Shown one piece after another: positions 1-5,206 of a stretch of 6,900 nucleotides of DNA. Under the pieces are notes generated by a model. It searched no databases. It was not told the origin of the DNA and worked only from the letters and a program-made list of their open reading frames with translations. How positions within the stretch are numbered: position 1 is the stretch's first letter; every line of letters begins with the position of its first letter. Both the position numbers and the translations under genes were made by a program. This DNA comes from Bacteroidales bacterium UBA2716 (lineage in GTDB: Bacteria; Bacteroidota; Bacteroidia; Bacteroidales; UBA932): assembly GCA_002354005.1 (NCBI GenBank), contig DEKS01000132.1, positions 4,154 to 11,053 of the forward strand. The letters run 5' to 3'.

Positions 1-1158
1 CACAGCTCCCTGGACCACGTGTACGAATTCCTGCGCGTAGCCAAGGAGGAAGGACTGGACAAAGTGTATGTCCACGCCTTCATGGACGGCCGTGACACAG
101 ACCCGCACAGCGGCCTGGGATTCGTGAAGGAGCTGGAAGAGAAAATGGCCGAAACCACCGGTAAGGTAGCTTCCGTGTGCGGCCGCTTCTATGCCATGGA
201 CCGCGACAAACGCTGGGCCCGCGTGAAAGAAGCCTACGACCTGCTGGTAGAAGGCAAAGGTGCTGCATTCGAGAGCGCCCAGGAGGGTATCCAGGCCAGT
301 TATGATGCAGACGTTACGGACGAATTCATCAAGCCCATCGTGGTAACGGAGAACGGCAAGCCCGTGGCCACCATCGAGGAAGGCGACGCCATCATCTTCT
401 ACAACTTCCGCAACGACCGCGCCCGCGAGCTCACCGCTGTCCTCACCCAGCAGGATATGCCGGAAGAAGGGATGCACACCCTTCCGCTGTACTACTGCTG
501 CCTCACCCCGTACGACGCTTCCTTCAAGGGCGTGCACATCCTCTTTGACAAAGAGCTGGTGCAGGACACCCTGGGGGAAACCGTTTCCAAGGCCGGCAAA
601 CACCAGCTGCGCATTGCGGAAACCGAGAAATACGCCCACGTAACCTTCTTCTTCAACGGCGGCCGCGAGACCGTGTTCGAGAACGAGGAACGCATCCTGG
701 TGAACAGCCCCAAGGTTCCCACCTATGACCTTCTGCCGGCCATGAGCGCCCCGGAAGTGGCCGAAAAACTCATCGGCCAAATCCGCACCGGGAAACAGGA
801 CATGATTATCCTGAACTTCGCCAACGGGGACATGGTGGGCCATACCGGCATATATACCTCCATCACACAGGCCGTCAGCTGCATCGACCGTCTGGTGAAA
901 GAGGTGGTGGACGAGGCCATCGCCCAGGACTATGTGGTGCTGCTCACCGCGGACCATGGCAACGCAGACTTCGCCGTGAACCCGGACGGCACGCCCAATA
1001 CCGCCCATTCCCTGAACACCGTTCAGTTTGTTGTAATCAATGCCGGAGAGGAAGTGAAAACCGTCAAGGACGGCGCCCTTTGCAACGTGGCCCCCACCAT
1101 CCTTAAACTGATGGGCATCCCGCAGCCCGCCGCCATGACTGCGGAGCCGCTGATTTAA
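1..1158 (+). CDS. gpmI: 2,3-bisphosphoglycerate-independent phosphoglycerate mutase (5'-truncated by window edge)
   Basis: This enzyme interconverts 3- and 2-phosphoglycerate in cytosolic glycolysis and gluconeogenesis, using two metal ions and a phosphoserine intermediate. The frame is open from base 1 and gives 385 residues; the family is about 510 residues, so roughly 125 N-terminal residues, including the catalytic serine, lie upstream. The first residues, HSS, look like the end of the conserved GGVHS motif. Visible family motifs, numbered from base 1, are DGRDTDP (29-35), GRFYAMDRD (61-69) and NFRNDRARE (135-143) for substrate binding. Metal-site motifs are K210 with the following NGGRE (219-223), DMVGHTG (277-283), ADHGN (317-321) and AHS (335-337). 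Every expected motif is present, so the enzyme should be active. The TAA stop shares its last base with the ATG of lpxD, implying co-transcription. A glycolytic gene has no obvious functional link to lipid A synthesis. Confidence 0.96.
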   Translation, partial: HSSLDHVYEFLRVAKEEGLDKVYVHAFMDGRDTDPHSGLGFVKELEEKMAETTGKVASVCGRFYAMDRDKRWARVKEAYDLLVEGKGAAFESAQEGIQASYDADVTDEFIKPIVVTENGKPVATIEEGDAIIFYNFRNDRARELTAVLTQQDMPEEGMHTLPLYYCCLTPYDASFKGVHILFDKELVQDTLGETVSKAGKHQLRIAETEKYAHVTFFFNGGRETVFENEERILVNSPKVPTYDLLPAMSAPEVAEKLIGQIRTGKQDMIILNFANGDMVGHTGIYTSITQAVSCIDRLVKEVVDEAIAQDYVVLLTADHGNADFAVNPDGTPNTAHSLNTVQFVVINAGEEVKTVKDGALCNVAPTILKLMGIPQPAAMTAEPLI

Positions 1159-2156
1159 TGACAGCTATGGAATTTACTGCCAAATCTTTAGCTCAGTTAC
1201 TGAAAGGAACGGTTGAAGGAGACGAGAACGCCACAGCCACCAAGTTCGCCAAGATAGAACACGGCAAGCCGGGCACCCTCAGTTTCTTTGCCAATCCCAA
1301 GTACGAGCCCTTCGTATATACCAGCAAGGCTTCCATCCTCATCGTCAATAAAGACTTTGTGCCCAAGGAGCCTGTCACCCCTACCCTGGTGCGCGTGGAA
1401 AACGCCTATTCCGCCATCGCCGACCTCCTCAAGTACGTGGCCGACAAAAAGAAGAAAGCCAAATGCCACCGCAGCCTCAGGGCCCGCTGGTTCCTGAGCA
1501 CCCACTTTGGGAAGCGCGTGTACCTGGGCGCCTTCTCCTATGTGGGGCGCCACACCACCGTGGGGGACAACACCATCATCCACGAGCAGGTGTACATTGG
1601 CGAGAACTGCACCATCGGCAGCAATTGCATCTTTTATCCCGGCGTACGCATCTATCCGGGCATGGTGATTGGCAACAACGTCATCCTGCATAGCGGCGTA
1701 GTGATTGGGGCCGATGGCTTTGGCAACGCCCCGCGTCCGGACGGCAGTTGGGAAAAGATTGAGCACCTAGGGAACGTGATTATCGGCAACGATGTAGAAA
1801 TTGGCGCCAATACCACCGTAGACCGTGCACAGATGGAATCCACCATCATCGGCAACGGCGTACGCATTGACAACCTGTGCATGATTGCGCACAATGTGGT
1901 GATTGGCGACCATACCGCCATGGCGGCGCAAACGGGCATTGCCGGTTCCACCGAGGTGGGCAAATACTGCATCTTCGGCGGTCAGGTGGGCATTGCCGGC
2001 CACGTGAAGATTGCCGACCATACCACCATCATGGCGCAGGGCGGCGTTATCGGCAATATCAAGGAAGAGGGGCAGGTCCTGCTGGGCTCCCCCGCCATTG
2101 CGGCCCGTACTTTCATGAAGGCCTACGCCCTTTTCAAGCGCTCTGCAGAAAGCTGA
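1158..2156 (+). CDS. lpxD: UDP-3-O-acylglucosamine N-acyltransferase LpxD
   Basis: LpxD transfers a 3-hydroxyacyl chain from acyl-ACP to the 2-amino group of UDP-3-O-acyl-glucosamine, the third step of lipid A synthesis, in the cytosol. An N-terminal uridine-binding domain (about residues 4-100, with a FANPKY motif) is followed by a left-handed beta-helix of hexapeptide repeats (about 117-310, many I/V-G-x-x units). The histidines matching the E. coli catalytic pair are H245 in AHN and H282 in AGH; the GADGFG motif is at about 184-189. The start is uncertain. The ATG at 1158 overlaps the gpmI stop, as in a coupled gene pair, but the family usually begins MEF, which matches the second ATG at 1167 (329 residues). 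The protein ends soon after the beta-helix, about 15-20 residues earlier than the Bacteroides and E. coli proteins, so the last C-terminal helix is missing. No frameshift explains this. Confidence 0.95.
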   Translation: MTAMEFTAKSLAQLLKGTVEGDENATATKFAKIEHGKPGTLSFFANPKYEPFVYTSKASILIVNKDFVPKEPVTPTLVRVENAYSAIADLLKYVADKKKKAKCHRSLRARWFLSTHFGKRVYLGAFSYVGRHTTVGDNTIIHEQVYIGENCTIGSNCIFYPGVRIYPGMVIGNNVILHSGVVIGADGFGNAPRPDGSWEKIEHLGNVIIGNDVEIGANTTVDRAQMESTIIGNGVRIDNLCMIAHNVVIGDHTAMAAQTGIAGSTEVGKYCIFGGQVGIAGHVKIADHTTIMAQGGVIGNIKEEGQVLLGSPAIAARTFMKAYALFKRSAES

Positions 2157-2166
2157 CATACGCCCG

Positions 2167-2198
2167 TTTGGGTATTCCATAGATTTTACTTATCTTTG
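2167..2198 (+). promoter_or_regulatory. Bacteroidota-type promoter for lpxC-lpxA-wbqC
   Basis: The -33 element TTTG (2167-2170) is followed by a 20-base spacer and the -7 element TATCTTTG (2191-2198), a full match to the TTTG / TAnnTTTG consensus of the Bacteroidota primary sigma factor. Transcription should start around 2203-2206, about 30 bases before the lpxC ATG. The promoter begins 11 bases after the lpxD stop. I see no terminator between the two genes, so read-through from gpmI-lpxD is also possible. Confidence 0.85.
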
Positions 2199-2205
2199 TG
2201 CACTT

Positions 2206-2217
2206 TTACACGTGTAA
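2206..2217. repeat. Perfect 12-bp palindrome near the lpxC transcription start
   Basis: TTACACGTGTAA reads identically on both strands. It lies 7 bases after the -7 element and 17 bases before the lpxC ATG, so it covers or directly follows the expected start of transcription. A dimeric DNA-binding protein bound here would block initiation, so it is a candidate operator. The palindrome is directly visible; the regulatory role is inference, and a palindrome of this length can occur by chance. Confidence 0.45.
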
Positions 2218-2234
2218 CAGAGATAAGTTTTTGC

Positions 2235-3146
2235 ATGCACAGAAACCAGCATACAATCAAGAAAGCATACTATTTTCAGGGAAAAGGGCTGCACACAGGC
2301 ACATACGCCCATATGAAGATTATGCCGGCGCCGGCAGATTCCGGCATCAACTTCCGCCGGACAGACCTCCGCAGCAAGCCCATCATCGAAGCCCTGGCAG
2401 AGAATGTGAGCAATACGGCGCGCAGCACCACCATCTCCCGCAAGGAAACACTGGTAGTGACCATTGAGCACATCATGAGCGCCCTCACCGGCCTGGGAAT
2501 CGACAATGCCCTCATTGAGCTGGACAACATTGAGGTACCCATTCTGGACGGAAGCGCCAAGCCGTATATCGATGCCATTGTCAAAGACGGCCTTGAGGAT
2601 CAAGGCGTTCCGCGCAAATACATTGACATTCCGCAGTCGCTGGAAATCCGGGACGATCGTTCCGGCTCCTGGGTCCGGATAGAGCCTTCCGCCTCCCCCA
2701 GCGCAGACATCACCGTAGACTTCGACTCCAAAATCCTGGGCATCCAGAGTGCCCACTGGGACGAGCACGTAGACTATGCCCATGAAATTGGCGTATGCCG
2801 TACATTCGTTTTCTTCCACGAGATTGAATACCTGTTCCGCAACAACCTCATCAAGGGCGGCGACGTAGACAACGCCATTGTCATTGTAGAGCATCCGGTT
2901 AACGAAGAGCAGCTGAGCAGCATCTCCAACCTGTTCAACCTGCCGGGCGTCAAAATCACGGACGAAGGCTATCTGAACAATCTGGAACTGCATTTCCCGG
3001 ACGAATGCGGCCGCCACAAACTGCTGGACCTGATGGGAGACCTCCGCCTGGCCGGCGGCTATCTCAACGCCCGCATCACGGCCTACAAACCGGGCCATTC
3101 CATCAACACCAAAGCTGCAAAAGCCCTCCGGGCCTTGCTAAAATAA
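2235..3146 (+). CDS. lpxC: UDP-3-O-acyl-N-acetylglucosamine deacetylase LpxC (stand-alone, no FabZ domain)
   Basis: LpxC is the cytosolic zinc amidase that removes acetate from UDP-3-O-acyl-GlcNAc, the committed step of lipid A synthesis. The 303-residue product is the length of single-domain LpxC (305 in E. coli). Motifs seen are GKGLHTG (16-22), RRTDL (41-45), TIEH (76-79) with catalytic E78 and zinc ligand H79, GLGIDN (86-91), ILDGSA (103-108), SRTF-like CRTF (188-191), GRHKLLDLMGD (259-269) with zinc ligands H261 and D265, and GHSIN (287-291) with H288. The start is the ATG at 2235: the longer frame from TTG at 2196 would begin inside the promoter -7 element, and the ATG restores the E. 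coli position of H79. In Bacteroidota the gene usually continues into a fused FabZ dehydratase; here the stop comes at the domain boundary and lpxA follows 7 bases later. Nothing suggests loss of deacetylase activity. Confidence 0.96.
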   Translation: MHRNQHTIKKAYYFQGKGLHTGTYAHMKIMPAPADSGINFRRTDLRSKPIIEALAENVSNTARSTTISRKETLVVTIEHIMSALTGLGIDNALIELDNIEVPILDGSAKPYIDAIVKDGLEDQGVPRKYIDIPQSLEIRDDRSGSWVRIEPSASPSADITVDFDSKILGIQSAHWDEHVDYAHEIGVCRTFVFFHEIEYLFRNNLIKGGDVDNAIVIVEHPVNEEQLSSISNLFNLPGVKITDEGYLNNLELHFPDECGRHKLLDLMGDLRLAGGYLNARITAYKPGHSINTKAAKALRALLK

Positions 3147-3153
3147 AAGAGTT

Positions 3154-3951
3154 ATGAACAAAATCCATCCCATGGCCCATGTGGACCCGGCGGCCCAGCT
3201 GGGAGACAACGTAGAGATTGGCCCTTTCGCATATGTAGACGGGGGCACCATCATTGGTGACGGTTGCCATATCATGAATGGGGCCACCATCCTCAACCAT
3301 GTTAAAATGGGTTCCCAGTGCACGGTATTCCCGGGCGCTGTGGTCGGTGCCATTCCGCAGGACCTCAAGTTTGAGGGCGAAGATTCCTGGGTGGAGATTG
3401 GCGACCGAGTAAACATTCGCGAATGCGCCACCATCAACCGCGGCACCAAGGCCAGCGGCAAGGGTGTCACCCGCATTGGCAGCGATACCTTAATCATGTC
3501 CTACGCGCACATCGCGCACGACTGCCAGATTGGCAACCACTGCATCATCGTGAGCTATGCCGGCCTGGCCGGAGAAACGGATGTGCACGACTGGGGCGTA
3601 ATGGGCGGCAAGTCCGGTTCCCACCAGTTCACCAAAGTGGGTGCCCACGCCTTTGTCGGGGCCTACTCCAGACTCTCCAAGGACGTTCCGCCGTACGTGC
3701 TGGCCGGCCGTGAACCGGTTGTGTTTGAGGGCGTAAACCGCGTGGGACTGCTGCGTCGCGGCTTCACGGAGGAGCAGGTGAACGAGATCAAAGACATTTA
3801 CGAGGCCCTCTACTTCAAGGGCATGAACGTGAGCCAGGCCGCAGAATACATCGAGGCCAACTTCCCTGCCACCGAGCAGCGGGATACCATCCTCCGCTTC
3901 ATCAAAGAATCTACCCGCGGGCTCATCCCCAAACCGCGTCCTACCCGCTAG
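3154..3951 (+). CDS. lpxA: Acyl-[ACP]:UDP-N-acetylglucosamine O-acyltransferase LpxA
   Basis: LpxA starts lipid A synthesis by moving a 3-hydroxyacyl chain from ACP to the 3-OH of UDP-GlcNAc in the cytosol; the family acts as a trimer. The 265 residues match the family (262 in E. coli). An N-terminal left-handed beta-helix of hexapeptide repeats spans about 5-185, and a C-terminal helical domain begins near the conserved RRGFTEEQ (201-208) and ends with the STRGLI motif (253-258). The catalytic base is H122 in AHIAHDC (118-124), equal to E. coli H125. SHQF (156-159) and DVPPY (177-181) are conserved. The position of the E. coli acyl-length residue G173 is A170 here, and E. coli H144 corresponds to E141. 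The ATG lies 7 bases after the lpxC stop. Downstream, the last base of the TAG stop is the first base of the next gene's GTG, suggesting translational coupling. Confidence 0.97.
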   Translation: MNKIHPMAHVDPAAQLGDNVEIGPFAYVDGGTIIGDGCHIMNGATILNHVKMGSQCTVFPGAVVGAIPQDLKFEGEDSWVEIGDRVNIRECATINRGTKASGKGVTRIGSDTLIMSYAHIAHDCQIGNHCIIVSYAGLAGETDVHDWGVMGGKSGSHQFTKVGAHAFVGAYSRLSKDVPPYVLAGREPVVFEGVNRVGLLRRGFTEEQVNEIKDIYEALYFKGMNVSQAAEYIEANFPATEQRDTILRFIKESTRGLIPKPRPTR

Positions 3952-4604
3952 TGCTGCTTTCCAGCGCATATTTTCCGCCGCTGAGCTGGCTGGCGCTTGC
4001 AGCCCGCGATTTTACCCTGTCCCCGGACAGGGTTTTGCCTTCTGTAGTGCAGCTGGAAGCCTGCGAGAACTACCAGAAGCAAAGCTACCGCAACCGGTGC
4101 TACATCCTTGCCGGCGACGGCGTGCAAATGCTCCAGGTGCCGGTGCAGCATAGTAAGGGAGAGGTGCCCTTAAACATTCAAAACGTTCTGGTGGATTATT
4201 CCACGCCGTGGGTGGTGCGGACAGAACGGGCGCTGGACACGGCCTATGAGACGGCGGCGTATTACGAGTATTACAGGGACGATGTCTTTGCCGTCCTGGA
4301 TGCCCGGCCGGAAACCCTCTGGGAGCTGAACCTTTCCACCATCCGCCTCCTGCTGGAGAAGACGGGTATTGCCTGCATGCTCTCCCCCACTTCCGCGTTT
4401 GCCGCACCCGGCAGCGAGCCGGACGATTACCGCTTCTCCATCCATCCCAAACAGCCGGACCCTATCCTGGAGTCGCTGGGCCTGGAGCGGCCTTACTATC
4501 AGGTATTTCAGGACCGCCTGGGCGGCTTTACCCCCCGGCTGAGCGCCCTGGACCTGCTGTTCAACGAAGGCCCGGACAGCATTTTGTGGCTCAAACGCCT
4601 GTAA
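3951..4604 (+). CDS. WbqC-like family protein
   Basis: The 217-residue product resembles the WbqC-like family (Pfam WbqC), common in Bacteroidota and named after a gene of O-antigen clusters; its biochemical activity is not established to my knowledge. Family-like segments are the N-terminal LLSSAYFPPL (2-11), ENYQKQSYRNRC (39-50), AYYEYYRDD (103-111), FSIHPKQPDP (162-171), PYYQVF (181-186) and LSALDLLFNEGP (197-208). I see no signal peptide or membrane segment, so it is probably cytosolic. The GTG start at 3951 shares a base with the lpxA stop; no upstream in-frame start is plausible, and the reading begins where the family normally does. In many Bacteroidales I recall this gene next to signal peptidase genes, so its place at the end of a lipid A operon is notable and fits a role in surface glycan or lipopolysaccharide assembly. 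That role is inference. Confidence 0.82.
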   Translation: MLLSSAYFPPLSWLALAARDFTLSPDRVLPSVVQLEACENYQKQSYRNRCYILAGDGVQMLQVPVQHSKGEVPLNIQNVLVDYSTPWVVRTERALDTAYETAAYYEYYRDDVFAVLDARPETLWELNLSTIRLLLEKTGIACMLSPTSAFAAPGSEPDDYRFSIHPKQPDPILESLGLERPYYQVFQDRLGGFTPRLSALDLLFNEGPDSILWLKRL

Positions 4605-4606
4605 CG

Positions 4607-4638
4607 TTTGGAATTTAGGAATAAAATTCCTATCTTTG
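4607..4638 (+). promoter_or_regulatory. Bacteroidota-type promoter for rimP-nusA-infB
   Basis: TTTG (4607-4610), a 20-base spacer and TATCTTTG (4631-4638) match the TTTG / TAnnTTTG consensus exactly, with the same spacing as the lpxC promoter. The -33 element starts 3 bases after the wbqC-like stop. Transcription should start around 4642-4646, leaving a leader of about 80 bases before rimP. I find no second TAnnTTTG between the leader terminator and rimP. Confidence 0.87.
4610..4630. repeat. Inverted repeat filling the rimP promoter spacer
   Basis: GGAATTT (4610-4616) and AAATTCC (4624-4630) are perfect 7-base inverted arms around a 7-base centre. The repeat exactly fills the gap between the -33 and -7 elements. 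It could be an operator for a dimeric regulator, or in RNA a weak AU-rich hairpin at the 3' end of the wbqC-like transcript. There is no run of Ts after it, so I do not call it a terminator. Confidence 0.45.
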
Positions 4639-4651
4639 CACTTGTGAACGA

Positions 4652-4683
4652 GATAGAGGACGGCGGTCCCCTATCTTTTTTTT
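4652..4683 (+). terminator. Intrinsic terminator in the rimP-nusA-infB leader (candidate attenuator)
   Basis: GATAG (4652-4656) pairs with CTATC (4671-4675), there is one A-C mismatch (4657/4670), GGAC (4658-4661) pairs with GTCC (4666-4669), and the loop is GGCG (4662-4665). The stem is followed at once by eight Ts (4676-4683). A4651 can also pair with the first T. This is a standard Rho-independent terminator. It lies after the promoter at 4607-4638 and before rimP, so every transcript reaching rimP must read through it. It would also end the lpxC-lpxA-wbqC transcript. A role in attenuation of the nusA operon is inferred from position. Confidence 0.85.
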
Positions 4684-4687
4684 GGAG

Positions 4688-4713
4688 ATTCTTCGCCCAA
4701 AAGGGCACAGAAT
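4688..4713 (+). other. Second leader hairpin just upstream of rimP
   Basis: ATTCT (4688-4692) pairs with AGAAT (4709-4713), followed by a 2x2 internal loop, then GCCC (4695-4698) with GGGC (4703-4706) around an AAAA loop. No T run follows, so it is not a terminator. It ends 9 bases before the rimP ATG, inside the expected ribosome footprint, and could affect initiation or act as an RNA-polymerase pause. Function is not shown. Confidence 0.4.
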
Positions 4714-4722
4714 GACAAGTAT

Positions 4723-5190
4723 ATGAACAAAGAACAGATCACACAGGCCGTGGAGCCGGCCGTGGCGCAAAGAGGTTGCTTCCTGGTGGATGTGACCGTA
4801 AGCGCGGAGAATGACATTGAGATTATCCTCGAGAAGGAGCAGGGAGAGGTGGACTGGGAAGACTGTGCAGCCATCGACCAGGTGGTGCACGAGGCCTTCG
4901 ACCAGGACGTGGAAGACTACGCCCTCACGGTGTCATCGGCCGGCCTGGACCGTCCGTTCAAAGTTCTGAAGCAGTTCCTCAAGGCCGTGGGCAGCCAGGT
5001 GGACGTGAAGTTCAAAGGCGGAAAGCGCCTCATCGCCACCCTCCAGGAGGCCGATGAAGACTCCGTCACCCTGCAGTACACTGCCCTGGAAGCCGTGGAA
5101 GGGAAAAAGAAGAAGGAAAAAGTAACCCACGAAGACCGTTTCCCGCTGAGCGAAATCAACTCCGTGACGCCGTACATTGATTTTAAATAA
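4723..5190 (+). CDS. rimP: Ribosome maturation factor RimP
   Basis: RimP binds the maturing 30S subunit and helps late assembly steps; the family is cytosolic. The 155 residues are the usual length. The N-terminal domain (about 1-80) ends with the family signature VSSAGLDRPF (70-79), where most members have SSPGLDRP, so a proline is replaced by alanine here. The C-terminal SH3-like domain (about 85-155) contains a lysine-rich stretch, GKKKKEK (127-133), and ends at VTPYIDFK. The ATG at 4723 has no Shine-Dalgarno sequence, as is common in this phylum. The gene is first in the classic rimP-nusA-infB order, 16 bases before nusA, and depends on read-through of the leader terminator. Confidence 0.94.
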   Translation: MNKEQITQAVEPAVAQRGCFLVDVTVSAENDIEIILEKEQGEVDWEDCAAIDQVVHEAFDQDVEDYALTVSSAGLDRPFKVLKQFLKAVGSQVDVKFKGGKRLIATLQEADEDSVTLQYTALEAVEGKKKKEKVTHEDRFPLSEINSVTPYIDFK

Positions 5191-5206
5191 AACAACATTA
5201 TAACCA

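Noticed and set aside
2158..2175. Small hairpin CCC-GTTT-GGG after lpxD as a terminator
   Set aside because: The stem is only three G-C pairs plus weak outer pairs, no T run follows, and it overlaps the promoter -33 element.
2150..2182. Frameshift as cause of the short LpxD
   Set aside because: Neither alternative frame continues with a helical LpxD tail; the +1 frame gives only a few unrelated residues before a stop.
2196..2234. TTG start giving LpxC 13 extra residues
   Set aside because: The TTG is part of the promoter -7 element, upstream of the expected transcription start; the ATG at 2235 gives the normal family N-terminus.
2190..3098. Long antisense open frame (302 codons) opposite lpxC
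   Set aside because: lpxC is certain from its zinc-site motifs; the antisense product resembles no protein and lies within a strictly co-directional region.
4605..4722. tRNA gene upstream of rimP, as with metY in E. coli
   Set aside because: The 118-base gap is accounted for by a promoter, an inverted repeat and two hairpins; no cloverleaf or T-loop sequence is present.
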